Shown: positions 35,835-44,337 of the stretch, one piece after another
Layout: every line of letters starts with the position of its first letter
Position numbering within the stretch: position 1 is the first letter of the stretch
DNA from: Salinactinospora qingdaonensis
GTDB taxonomy: Bacteria; Actinomycetota; Actinomycetes; Streptosporangiales; Streptosporangiaceae
NCBI RefSeq assembly: GCF_039539445.1
Contig: NZ_BAABDD010000003.1
Coordinates: 1-64,000 of the forward strand
Length of the DNA stretch: 64,000 bases
Direction: 5' to 3'
The notes under the pieces: generated by a model
What the model saw: the letters and a program-made list of their open reading frames with translations, nothing else
The model's database searches: none
What the model was told of the DNA's origin: nothing
Program-made: the position numbers and the translations under genes

Positions 35835-36602
35835 GGCCGCGCTCGGCGGCCTTCACGAGCGGGGCGCCGCCACGGGAAAACCGCTCCAGCGCCCAGAAGC
35901 GGCGCACTCCCCGAGGCGGAGTGGCCCGCCCCGCCAACCACCGCCTCCGCGCAAAGAGCACACGGGCGGGCCCCGGACGATCGTGTACACGCCGAGACCG
36001 TCCCCGTGCGCGGGCAGCACAGCGACATCCCGGGGACCGTCTTTCCGCCCAGGCGGGCCTGGGACGCCGTGTGGGTCGGGGCTGAGGAGGGCGCGTGATT
36101 GTTTCCCATCACTCGCGCCTCGATCGCTGCGCGATCTCGGCAGCCCCGGAGGCGGGCTGCCCCATGGAGTGCTCGCCGCAACCTGACACCCACCCCCCGG
36201 GAAGCCACCCCTCCACCCCTGGGCAGCATGCCTAAAATGCTCGCCGCAACCTGGTGTTGCGTCCGGGGAAGGGACCCATGGTCGTATCCCGGGCTGTAGC
36301 GGTGTTTACTCACCCCGGGGGCCGCCTGGGTCGTTTGCGGCCACACCCCAGCCACCGCGCCCCTTTTAGGCTGCCGAGATCGCGAAGCGATCGAGGCACG
36401 AGCGACCGACGTCACCCTCCCCAGCCCGCTCGCCGACAAACACAGCGGCGCCCCGCTGAGCCGACCCGCCCGATCCAGGACCGCTCCACAACTGTGAGGC
36501 GTCCCCGGAAGCGGGCGGGAGCGACACGGGCGGCGCTGGCGAACCACCGGGACAGGCCACGGTGGCCGCGCCAGGCACCGCGGGCGTGCCGAGCGGGGCG
36601 GA
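35835..36602. repeat. Gene-free gap with two decayed miniature elements in opposite orientation
   Basis: No gene is evident in this 768-base gap. Two cores of the CTAG-flanked family remain: 36111-36143 (minus sense, GATCGC stem with a GCA loop) and 36371-36404 (plus sense, GAA loop). Neither has recognisable ends. The direct repeat TGCTCGCCGCAACCTG occurs near 36169 and again near 36239 between them. Confidence 0.65.
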
Positions 36603-37313
36603 CTACATCACGGCGGCCAGCCGCTCCTCGTGGAGCTTCTCCCCCCACGAGGGCTGTAGGGGAGCGATCTCGCCCACGCACAGCCGCAGCACCAGATCGG
36701 CGAGGCCCGGGTTGCGCGGGAGCGCCGGACCGTGCAGGTAGGTGCCCAGCACGTGCCCCTGGTAGGCGCCCTCGGTCTGGTTGTCGTTGCCGATACCGAT
36801 GACCGTGCGCGACAGCGGCCGGGCGCTCGGGCCGATGGTGGTGCGGCCTTGGTGGTTTTCGAACCCGGTGATCCGGCCGCCGCCCAGTTCGGGAACGATG
36901 TCGGCGACGATCTCGCCGACGGCTCGGGTCTCGCCACGCCCGCTGTGGATGTCGAGGATGCCCACGCCCGGCAGCGGGTTGTCATCGTCGTCGCCGTAGG
37001 ACTCGCCGATGATCTGGTAGCCGGCGCACACGGCGAGGACCGTCGCCCCCCGCTCGACCGCGCGCTTGAGACCGCCGTCGGAGCGTAGCCGCTCGGCCGC
37101 GAGGATCTGAGGACGGTCCTCTCCCCCGCCGAGAAGGTAGACGTCGCCTTCGACCGGCACCGGATCGCTGGAGTGGACGTGGCTGATCTCGGTGTCGATC
37201 CCCCGCAGCCGGGCGCGCCGGCTGAGGATCAAAGCGTTGCCTTGGTCGCCATAGGTGCTGAGGAGGTCGGGGTAGATCCACACGATCCGCAGCGTGCTGC
37301 TGGTGTCGCTCAT
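36603..37313 (-). CDS. gatD: Lipid II isoglutaminyl synthase, glutaminase subunit GatD
   Basis: A 236-residue CobB/CobQ-like glutamine amidotransferase. The catalytic Cys is C96 in TVLAVCAGYQIIGE, and the catalytic His is in GTYLHGPALPRNP near residue 200. It supplies ammonia to MurT, which amidates the D-Glu of lipid II to D-isoglutamine. I start at ATG 37313 (MSDTSSTLRIVWIYPDLLST), 11 bases after the murT stop; the pair is a known operon in actinobacteria and Gram-positive cocci. Confidence 0.93.
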   Translation of the reverse strand: MSDTSSTLRIVWIYPDLLSTYGDQGNALILSRRARLRGIDTEISHVHSSDPVPVEGDVYLLGGGEDRPQILAAERLRSDGGLKRAVERGATVLAVCAGYQIIGESYGDDDDNPLPGVGILDIHSGRGETRAVGEIVADIVPELGGGRITGFENHQGRTTIGPSARPLSRTVIGIGNDNQTEGAYQGHVLGTYLHGPALPRNPGLADLVLRLCVGEIAPLQPSWGEKLHEERLAAVM

Positions 37314-37324
37314 GAGTGCCCCTC

Positions 37325-38581
37325 CTACTGGACGCGGCCGTAGGCCGTACGGATCTGCTGGAAAGCGGTGTAGTTGGCGATCACGTCGACCTTGGTGATG
37401 TCGGGCTGTTCGGCCTTGAGCCGCGCGACGACCTCGTCGACGCGCGTGGCCACCTCGAAGGCGACTTCGTCGGTCTCCAGGCGCAGCGCCAAGTCGGTGC
37501 GGCGCTCGCCCATGATGAACACGCGGCGGTCGCGCAGCACCGTGTAGTCGACGTCCCACAACCAGGAGGTGTCCTTGCCGTCGGGAATCTGGGCGTTGAC
37601 CGAGAGAATGACCGGAACCCGCGGCGGGTCGAGCACAGCGAACGACTCCAGCCAGCCGGCGGGGTTCTTGGCCAGCAGCAGCCGTACCTCGACCCCGTTG
37701 GTGACGATGGAGGTGTAGCGGCCGGCCACCGACTGGATCTGGCGCAGCCGCGGCAGCGCCTGATCCGGACGGATGCCATAGGCCGCGGCGGTGGCCATCG
37801 CGATCGCCGCGTTGGCGCGGTTGGCGTCACCGGGCAGGTTCAATTGCAGGTGGAGCCGCTGGCCATCGGGGGCGGTGACCACATCGACGCTGTTGTCGAC
37901 CTCCCACGTGGCTTCGGGGCGACGCAGGCCGCACTCGGGGCACTCCCAGTGCGGTTCGGGTTCGCGCTTGAGGTGGCCGCCGCATTCGGGACAGCACCAG
38001 GAGTCCTCCTTCCACCGCTGTCCCGCCGAGACCCATGTGGCGTGGTGGGCCCCCAGTCCCGCCCAGGCCACCAGCGGGTCGTCGGCGTTGGCGATGACGC
38101 GCGTGTCCGTCTTGGCCAGTGCCTCGCGCCATTTCTTGGCGAGCAGGTTGATTTCGGAGGCGCGGTCCATCTGGTCGCGGCTGAGGTTCAGCAGGACCAC
38201 GAACTCGGCTTGGCTCTGCTGCAACACGAGCGGCAGGTACTTCTCGTCGACCTCCAAGACGCCGAACCGCGCCTCGGGGCTGTTGGACAGGGCTGTGATA
38301 TGCCCAGTGGGCATGTTCGCGCCGTGCTCGTTGGTGGCGACGTCACCGAGCTCGCGCAGAGCCGACGCGATCAGCCGGGTCGTGGTGGTCTTGCCGTTGG
38401 TTGCGCTGACCAAGGTGAGGCGCTTGTCACGCGCCAACTGGGTCAGCAGGTCCGGCTCGACCTTGAGCGCGATCCGACCGCCGATGACCGAGCCGTCGCC
38501 GCGGCCGGTCGCGCGGGACAGTGTCGCCGCGCCTTTGCCCAGTGCGGCGGCAAACTGGGCACGCAAGGGAAGTTCGCTCAT
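37325..38581 (-). CDS. murT: Lipid II isoglutaminyl synthase, Mur-ligase subunit MurT
   Basis: A 418-residue Mur-ligase homologue starting at ATG 38581. The P-loop is SATNGKTTTTRLIAS (from about residue 59). A four-Cys zinc ribbon, CCPECGGHL with WECPECG, is inserted in the central domain, as in characterised MurT. The C-terminal MurT-GatD interaction domain carries DVDYTVLRDR. With GatD it amidates peptidoglycan precursor, which is needed for efficient cross-linking. Confidence 0.93.
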   Translation of the reverse strand: MSELPLRAQFAAALGKGAATLSRATGRGDGSVIGGRIALKVEPDLLTQLARDKRLTLVSATNGKTTTTRLIASALRELGDVATNEHGANMPTGHITALSNSPEARFGVLEVDEKYLPLVLQQSQAEFVVLLNLSRDQMDRASEINLLAKKWREALAKTDTRVIANADDPLVAWAGLGAHHATWVSAGQRWKEDSWCCPECGGHLKREPEPHWECPECGLRRPEATWEVDNSVDVVTAPDGQRLHLQLNLPGDANRANAAIAMATAAAYGIRPDQALPRLRQIQSVAGRYTSIVTNGVEVRLLLAKNPAGWLESFAVLDPPRVPVILSVNAQIPDGKDTSWLWDVDYTVLRDRRVFIMGERRTDLALRLETDEVAFEVATRVDEVVARLKAEQPDITKVDVIANYTAFQQIRTAYGRVQ

Positions 38582-38884
38582 GGTCCCCACTTCGCTGGAA
38601 ATCGAAACGGCGCCCGGAACGGGGGTCCGGGCCTCCGGGAAAGGAGCTGTGACCTCGTCCATCCGACCGCTGCGGCTGACTGCCCAGCCGTAGCCGCGTG
38701 CGTCCAAGCCTATTGCTCGTCACGGGGCTTCGACACGCTCAGCCACGCGGGCGGGCTCAGAGCACGGGGCGATCGGATGGCGCCGCGGCCCTGTAGCGCG
38801 CTGTATCCGCAGCATCCTGCCATGTCGCAGTGTGTTTCGCAGCCATGCGTAGCGGGGACGGGCAACGCCGGCCAATGACGGGTG
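38582..38884. other. Intergenic region upstream of murT
   Basis: These 303 bases lie between the coiled-coil membrane gene and murT on the same strand. I see no gene, strong hairpin or repeat. It should contain the murT-gatD promoter. Confidence 0.5.
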
Positions 38885-40819
38885 TCACGCCCGTTGCCGC
38901 GAGGAACGCCAGTCCCACTGTTCGGGAGGCGGCCCCAGATTGGGCGGGAGATCGGCGGCATCGGCGGGGGCCTGCTCGGCCAGCCGCTGCGGATTCTGAT
39001 CGTCGACGGTGGCGAGGGTGGCCGTGCTCAAGGTCAGGATGCCGGGGTTGACGTCGGCGAGGACGGCCTCGGCCCCGCTTCCCACAATCGCGGCCGTGGT
39101 GGGCAGGTCGCGCAGGCTGGTGAGATCGATCCGCAGATCACGGACGTGCGCACCCTCAGTCTCGGCGGGGTCGTCGATGTCGGCGGCCTGTGCGGTGGCG
39201 CGTCCCCACACGGTCGCGGCCTTGATGTGGCGCACCAGGTCGAGCGGTGCGATGGCACGCTTTCCGGGGCGGGCGGGCAAGCCCGTGGTGACGCTCTCGG
39301 CGGGATCGGTGGTGTAGCCGTCGGACAGCGAGTCGGTCAGCGCCTCCCCGATGACCTCGGTGAGCCGATGCAGCCGCAGGGGTCCTGCCTCACGCAACAG
39401 CTCCATTGCCCGCTCCGCCGAGGCGAGGTCGGGCTGGCGCATCACCACCGGCACGCAGTTGTCGGCGCCGAGCCAACTGGCGATGTCGTCGTTGGTCTCG
39501 CGGAAGGTGAGCACCACGCCGGCGCCGGCCCGCGTCGCCGACTGCACCAGCAGCCGGACGTCGATGTCGGGCAGCGCGTCGGCGCCACAGACGACGATCG
39601 TGTGCTCCCAGGGGCGCGCCCCGCCGCGTTGGGCGCGGCGGTCGAGGAGGGTCCCCAGTGCCTCCAAGGCGTAGACGCCGTAGGCGCGGTGCGCGTACTC
39701 TCCCGAGCCCCGGTCGGCGGCGATGATCTTGATCTGGGCGTAGGGCTCGTCCTCAGCGCGGGCGCCCAACCCCTCGAAGGGACTCAGGTGTTCCTGGATG
39801 TTCCAGGCGCGCTCGCGCCACTCGGGAGCTGCCGTGCAACGCTCCACGAGCTGACTGCTCTGCTCGTCGGTGAGCTCGCCCAGCACCGGGTCGGTGCCGG
39901 CGTCGGGAGGCTCGCCGGTGGCCAGGGCGCGCAGCGCGGTGGTGAGCACCGCCATAGAGCAGTCGGTGTCCAGAATCTCCAGCGCCTCGGTGAGGATGAC
40001 TTCATCGGTGTCGAGATCGGCTTCGGGGTCGAGGGCGAAGACCACAGCGGCCAGTACTCCGGCACGCTCGTGGGGGGCCAACCCCATCCCCAGGTTGACG
40101 CGCGGCAGGTCGGCCGGCAGGACCCATACGCGGGGGTCGACCCCGCAGCGCCGAGCCAGCGCCGCCAGGTCGCCGGCCGCGGCCCGACCGGAGAGGTCCA
40201 CGACGGTGAGGTCGCCGCCGTCGCGCAGCCGCGCGGCGCCGACCGTGGCCAGCAGCGCCGACCAACTGGCTTCAGTGCCTCCGGTGACGACGACGGCTTC
40301 GGCCGAGGCGGGCACCGTCACGCCGTACCAGCGGGGCTGGGCCTCGAATGCCCGTTTTCGGGCCTGCCACTCGGTGTGCAGTTTGGCGTGCTCTTCCTGG
40401 CGCTGCCGCAGCCCCTCTTCCTTTTCGCGCTGTTCGCGTTCAAGGCGTTCGCGTTGCTGCGCCAGCCGGGTGCGCAGCGTACGCCGGTCTTGCGACAGCG
40501 AGATGAGGACCGGAACGGCCACGACGATACAGCCGAGGTAGCCCACGACGGAGAAGACCCACGGCAGGGCGGTGAGCACGTGCATGATGGCGAAACCGCT
40601 GAGGACCAGGATCAGGACGGTCAGCACGAACAGCAGCGGCCGATTGCTCTCGGCCTCGGCACGGCGCTGGGCGTCCAGCCAGTCGGGTTCCAGATCGGTC
40701 CGTTCCTCGGGGGTGGGCCGGCGGGGGGCCGGGCCGGGGTCGGCAACCACGAGTTCGTGTCGCCACCCGAGATAGGTCGTTCGCGACTGCTTGCCTGCCT
40801 CCTCTGGCGCCTGCGCCAC
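38885..40819 (-). CDS. Membrane-anchored coiled-coil protein with degenerate P-loop-like domain
   Basis: A 644-residue protein starting at GTG 40819, chosen for the AGGAGGTG ribosome site 8 bases upstream. Two adjacent membrane segments (about 52-100, LLFVLTVLILVLSGFAIMHV) are followed by a charged coiled coil (RLAQQRERLEREQREKEEGL, about 110-160). A large cytoplasmic domain follows. There, VVVTGGTEASWSALLATVG sits where an FtsK/HerA-type ATPase would have its Walker A, and HTIVVCGADALPDIDVRLL resembles a Walker B strand, but the catalytic Lys is missing. I do not recognise the family. It could be an inactive relative of type VII secretion or conjugation ATPases; low certainty. Confidence 0.65.
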   Translation of the reverse strand: MAQAPEEAGKQSRTTYLGWRHELVVADPGPAPRRPTPEERTDLEPDWLDAQRRAEAESNRPLLFVLTVLILVLSGFAIMHVLTALPWVFSVVGYLGCIVVAVPVLISLSQDRRTLRTRLAQQRERLEREQREKEEGLRQRQEEHAKLHTEWQARKRAFEAQPRWYGVTVPASAEAVVVTGGTEASWSALLATVGAARLRDGGDLTVVDLSGRAAAGDLAALARRCGVDPRVWVLPADLPRVNLGMGLAPHERAGVLAAVVFALDPEADLDTDEVILTEALEILDTDCSMAVLTTALRALATGEPPDAGTDPVLGELTDEQSSQLVERCTAAPEWRERAWNIQEHLSPFEGLGARAEDEPYAQIKIIAADRGSGEYAHRAYGVYALEALGTLLDRRAQRGGARPWEHTIVVCGADALPDIDVRLLVQSATRAGAGVVLTFRETNDDIASWLGADNCVPVVMRQPDLASAERAMELLREAGPLRLHRLTEVIGEALTDSLSDGYTTDPAESVTTGLPARPGKRAIAPLDLVRHIKAATVWGRATAQAADIDDPAETEGAHVRDLRIDLTSLRDLPTTAAIVGSGAEAVLADVNPGILTLSTATLATVDDQNPQRLAEQAPADAADLPPNLGPPPEQWDWRSSRQRA

Positions 40820-41086
40820 CGTGAAGCACCTCCTGCCCGGCGGTCGAGGGGAGCCGGGCCAAGAACCCGCACGATACGTGGGCATGTTGCCAGGAGGTAG
40901 CTGAGTTGTCACGGCCTGCCGGAAAATGGTCGACAGGTCGCGGCTCGTGAGAACGGCCGCAATCGGCCTGTCGTGTGGCGTCCGTGCCCAATGTCGGTGC
41001 CCGCGCGACCGCTCGTCGCGGGCGCGGGGGTGGCCGAAGCCGGCCAGGGAAAGTGGCCCCACTAAGGGCGGTCCCCACACAACAGG

Positions 41087-41120
41087 CGGTGGCCGCGGGA
41101 GCGGGCTCCCGCGGCCACCG
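41087..41120. terminator. Strong terminator of the sulfurtransferase operon
   Basis: A perfect 15-bp stem, CGGTGGCCGCGGGAG paired with CTCCCGCGGCCACCG, has a 4-base loop. It lies 32 bases beyond the DUF1416 stop. Confidence 0.8.
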
Positions 41121-41151
41121 GTGCCAGTGTCGTCCCGAAGCGGGCCGGTCG

Positions 41152-41469
41152 CTAGGCGGCGACCTTGAGTTCGACGATCTTGCCGGTTTCGGCAGTCACG
41201 GTGTACTCCTCACGGAACCCTTGGGAGGCGAGGACGCGCACCTTCCAGTCGCCGTCTGCGGCGAAGAAGCGGAAGGTTCCCTCGTCGCCCGTGGCGACCT
41301 CCCCGACGAACTCGTCGGAGGCGCTGAGCAGCCGAGCGTAGGCGCCGCTGAGCGGTTGACCGTCGCGGGTCACCACACCCTGGATGACCGCCTGGTCACC
41401 GGCCTTCTCGTCGGCGAGAGCGACACCGCCCACCGGGGCTCCGCAGCCGTCGTTGCTTCCCTGACTCAC
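41152..41469 (-). CDS. sseC: DUF1416 protein (SseC-like), partner of sulfurtransferase
   Basis: A 105-residue protein with a transthyretin-like beta-sandwich (VIQGVVTRDGQPLSGAYARL, then GTFRFFAADGDWKVRVLAS). Homologues (SseC1/SseC2 of M. tuberculosis) are always next to a rhodanese-type sulfurtransferase and are thought to act with it. The GTG start overlaps the upstream sulfurtransferase stop by 4 bases. A conserved-looking N-terminal Cys is in GSNDGCGAPVGG. Confidence 0.88.
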   Translation of the reverse strand: MSQGSNDGCGAPVGGVALADEKAGDQAVIQGVVTRDGQPLSGAYARLLSASDEFVGEVATGDEGTFRFFAADGDWKVRVLASQGFREEYTVTAETGKIVELKVAA

Positions 41470-42305
41470 TTGGCCTCCCCAAGCTCAACCGGCACGCCCA
41501 CGAGCGAGCCGTATTCGGTCCACGAACCGTCGTAGTTCTTGACGTTGTCCAGCCCCAGCAGCTCGTGCAGAGCGAACCACGTGTGGGAGGAACGCTCGCC
41601 GATGCGGCAGTAGGCGATGATGTCCTTGTTCAGGTCGACACCGGCCTCGGTGTAGAGCTCGCGCAGCTCCTCGTCGGACTTGAACGTGCCGTCCTCGTTG
41701 GCCGCCTTGGACCAGGGGATGTTGCACGCGGTGGGAACGTGACCGGGGCGCTGGGCGGTCTCCTGCGGCAGGTGGGCGGGGGCGAGCAGCTTACCCACGA
41801 ACTCGTCAGGCGAACGCACGTCGACCAAGTCCTTCTTGCCGATGGCGTCGACGACCTCGTCGCGGAAGGCACGGATGGTGTGGTCCTGCTCGGAGGCGGT
41901 GTAGTCGGTCTTGGGGCGCTGGGGCACCTCCTCGACCAACTCGCGGGAGTCCAGCTCCCACTTCTTGCGACCGCCGTCGAGCAGCTTGACCTGGTCGTGG
42001 CCGTAAAGCTTGAAATACCAGTAGGCGTAGGCGGCGAACCAGTTGTTGTTGCCGCCGTAGAGCACCACGGTGTCGTCGTTGGAGATGCCACGCTCAGACA
42101 GCAGCTTCTCGAAGCCGGTCTTGTCGACGAAGTCACGCCGGACCGGGTCCTGCAAGTCGTGTTTCCAGTCGATCTTGACCGCGTTGCGGATGTGGCCCCG
42201 GTCGTAGGCGGCCGTGTCCTCATCGACCTCGACGAGGACGACGTTGGGATCGTCCAGGTGAGCCTCCACCCAGTCGGCGTCCACCAGGACGTCGGAGCGG
42301 CTCAT
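41466..42305 (-). CDS. Thiosulfate sulfurtransferase (rhodanese, CysA2/SseA type)
   Basis: A 279-residue two-domain rhodanese. The catalytic Cys is in the C-terminal domain loop AYCRIGERSSHTW. The inactive N-terminal domain has VVLYGGNNNWFAAYAYWYF. It moves sulphane sulphur from thiosulfate or a similar donor to an acceptor. The order leader peptide, sulfurtransferase, DUF1416, plus nearby thioredoxin and LmeA, parallels M. tuberculosis Rv0814c-Rv0817c. An AGGAGG-type site precedes the ATG. Confidence 0.93.
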   Translation of the reverse strand: MSRSDVLVDADWVEAHLDDPNVVLVEVDEDTAAYDRGHIRNAVKIDWKHDLQDPVRRDFVDKTGFEKLLSERGISNDDTVVLYGGNNNWFAAYAYWYFKLYGHDQVKLLDGGRKKWELDSRELVEEVPQRPKTDYTASEQDHTIRAFRDEVVDAIGKKDLVDVRSPDEFVGKLLAPAHLPQETAQRPGHVPTACNIPWSKAANEDGTFKSDEELRELYTEAGVDLNKDIIAYCRIGERSSHTWFALHELLGLDNVKNYDGSWTEYGSLVGVPVELGEAK

Positions 42306-42828
42306 AAGGGTCCTCCTTGATGTGTGGTCGTGTTGTAGGTGCTACGGGTGTCCCCGCCGCCCAGCGGCCCGGCGAGCCGGGTCGGGGCGCCGAAAGGTCT
42401 CCTTGCCGATCGCGGCACGGGCCACGTCCGAAACCGGCGCGGAACCCGGTTGCGAGCGCTGCCGCGGCGACGGCGTTACCTCTCGCCCCGAACCGCGGCG
42501 GGCAAGCCGGAGCCGTTCCGGGGGCCGGCCGCACCAGCCGGGCCGGGCACGCGGGGCGCTGGGCATGGCTGGCGTGACCGTTGCCGCTACAGGGAGCGGC
42601 GCCGGAGTGGACGGGTGATGCCGGACCGGCGGGGCTTGTGACGGGTCACCGATGACCGAGGGGGAAGTGGCAGCGAGGGAACGCTGGCAGCGTTGCCGGC
42701 ACTGGCCTCGGTGGGCGATCTGCATCGTGGGCTTCCCAGCGGCGCGAGACGGTCGGAAAAACTGCAAGCGGCGCGGCGACGAGCGTGACTGTGCTACACG
42801 GGGCGACGCGGCCCCCTGACGCTCCGCT
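42306..42828. other. Long leader region between leader peptide and sulfurtransferase
   Basis: The 523 bases contain no convincing gene, only weak open frames of arginine- and proline-rich composition. Just after the leader stop, on the minus strand, GGGG-CCGCGTCG-CCCC can form a small hairpin. Any attenuator would lie here; I could not define mutually exclusive stems. Confidence 0.4.
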
Positions 42829-42918
42829 CTACTGAGAAGCGTGACAGAGCGCGGTGGCGACGTGGCAGAAATCCACGGCGCGTCGCTTGGTCAGCAACGC
42901 CTCTGTCAGGAAAGTCAC
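42829..42918 (-). CDS. Cysteine-containing leader peptide (putative attenuator)
   Basis: A 29-residue open frame, too short for usual gene calling: it begins MTFLTEALLTKRRAVDFC and ends with HVATALCHASQ. The two Cys follow the pattern DxCxVxxxLC found in actinobacterial leader peptides ahead of sulphur-metabolism genes. The GTG start has no ribosome site, but a good promoter precedes it: GTGACA, 17 bases, TAACAT, then 7 bases to GTG, so it should be leaderless. In mycobacteria such cysteine-rich leaders stall ribosomes when Cys is short and thereby raise downstream expression. Here the sulfurtransferase lies 523 bases downstream. Confidence 0.7.
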   Translation of the reverse strand: MTFLTEALLTKRRAVDFCHVATALCHASQ

Positions 42919-42925
42919 GGTGATG

Positions 42926-42954
42926 ATGTTAAGGGTTTGCTGCGCTGATGTCAC
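42926..42954 (-). promoter_or_regulatory. Promoter of the cysteine leader peptide
   Basis: On the minus strand, GTGACA (42949-42954), a 17-base spacer and TAACAT (42926-42931) give a near-ideal sigma-A-type promoter. The TAACAT ends 7 bases before the leader GTG. Confidence 0.6.
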
Positions 42955-43033
42955 GAGTGCGCTGCTTCACATCGCGTCGTAGCAGGCCACGACGGCACCA
43001 GGCAGCCACTTGACAAGACAGAATATCCACATT

Positions 43034-43357
43034 TCAAGACGGTGTCACGGCACGGCCGAGTGCCGCGATCACGTCGGCCTTGCGTGGCTGGCCGCTGGCA
43101 CGGGTGGTGATCCGCCCTTGGGCATCGAGGACCAGCACAGTCGGCGTCCGCTCGACCTCAAGTCTGCGCACCAGGCCGAGGTGGGACTCGGCGTCGATCT
43201 CGACATGGCCGATCCCTTCGACCATCGCGGCGACCTCGGTGAGGACCCGCCGGGTGGCGCGGCAGGGCTGACAGAAGGCCGAGGAGAATTGCACGAGCGT
43301 GGCCCGCTCCCCGAGCGCACCGCCGATGTCGGCGGCGGTCAACGATTCTTCGACCAT
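43034..43357 (-). CDS. Thioredoxin-fold protein (ThiX-like)
   Basis: A 107-residue thioredoxin-fold protein with active site CQPC in FSSAFCQPCRATRRVL and a cis-Pro loop RTPTVLVLD. I start at ATG 43357, where TGGAGG lies 6-7 bases upstream. It probably reduces or shuttles sulphur for the neighbouring sulfurtransferase, as its position matches thiX (Rv0816c) in M. tuberculosis. Confidence 0.88.
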   Translation of the reverse strand: MVEESLTAADIGGALGERATLVQFSSAFCQPCRATRRVLTEVAAMVEGIGHVEIDAESHLGLVRRLEVERTPTVLVLDAQGRITTRASGQPRKADVIAALGRAVTPS

Positions 43358-43423
43358 CGGGTACCTCCACTTCTCGGCCACCTCGGCCGGGCGTGAGTGG
43401 CGGAGCGACGCTGCCGGCCGAAC

Positions 43424-44119
43424 CTACTTCTGTGCCTCCAAATCGCCCACCACCGAGACGTCACTGGCGTTTCCGGTCAGTTGCACCCCGTTGGGCAGCG
43501 CTTCGATGTCGGTGATGCGCAGCCCGAACGGCAGCGGCGGGATCTCGAACGACAGGGTCAGCCGGTCCTGGGCCGAGCCGAGGTCGATGGGGGCGTCGCC
43601 GGCTTCAAGGTTAGAGGGGGACACGTGGACGATGCCGCTCTCGTCGACGGAGACGTCAAGGTCGCTCTCGACGGGCGCGCTGAACTGGCCCATGGCGAGG
43701 TCACCGGTGATGCGAGGCGTGCCGTTCTCCGTCTCGATGACGATGCCCTCGGGCAGGCGCTTCTGCAACTCGCTGTAGGGCAGCAACACGCTGGCATCGA
43801 CCGAGTTCGCCGTAACCTTGGGGCGCGTCATGAGATCACCGATGGGAGCGTCGACCTCGCGCAGGGTGGCGTCGACACGCTCCAGTTGCACCTCCTGGAT
43901 GGTGAGTGCGCCTGTGACGACACGAATCCGTTGGTACTCCCCGGAGAACGCCTGGTTCAGGAAGGGGAAGCCGGCGATGGTCACCTCTGGTTCGGCTGCC
44001 ATCTCGTAGCGGCCACTGATGCGCTTGGCGATCTCGTTCTGGGCGGCGTAATGCAGTCCACGGTCGGCCGCGACGACCACGGCCAGCACGAAGATGAGGA
44101 AGACGACTAGCTTGCGCAT
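43424..44119 (-). CDS. LmeA-type secreted/anchored lipid-binding protein (DUF2993)
   Basis: A 231-residue protein starting at ATG 44119 with a signal/anchor segment (MRKLVVFLIFVLAVVVAADR). The remaining residues are DUF2993-like beta strands (VTIAGFPFLNQAFSGEYQRI, ADIEALPNGVQL-like C-terminus). The mycobacterial homologue LmeA takes part in mannan elongation in lipomannan synthesis; a similar envelope role is possible. No lipobox Cys is visible, so membrane anchoring or secretion by a normal signal peptide is more likely. Confidence 0.82.
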   Translation of the reverse strand: MRKLVVFLIFVLAVVVAADRGLHYAAQNEIAKRISGRYEMAAEPEVTIAGFPFLNQAFSGEYQRIRVVTGALTIQEVQLERVDATLREVDAPIGDLMTRPKVTANSVDASVLLPYSELQKRLPEGIVIETENGTPRITGDLAMGQFSAPVESDLDVSVDESGIVHVSPSNLEAGDAPIDLGSAQDRLTLSFEIPPLPFGLRITDIEALPNGVQLTGNASDVSVVGDLEAQK

Positions 44120-44337
44120 CGGGTTTCCAGGACACTCCACGTCGGTTCTGGCGAGGCTGACGGGGGCAGTACGGACGATCAGTGGTGAGCATCGCGCCCC
44201 GAGGGGCACCGGCGGGACGCCTTGCCCCGAAACCCCTAGAAGGTTACTTCAAACATCCACTTTCACCGGTTTTCCACCCATTTTCCCAGCGAACTCTGAG
44301 AAAAGCAGAGTGACCAGCACCAACGTGACCGAGCGCT

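Noticed and set aside
37316..38878. 520-codon plus-strand open frame opposite murT
   Set aside because: murT has all Mur-ligase motifs on the other strand; the antisense frame has none.
42319..42641. Several open frames between the leader peptide and sulfurtransferase
   Set aside because: Arg/Pro/Gly-rich composition in all frames, no ribosome sites and no family likeness.
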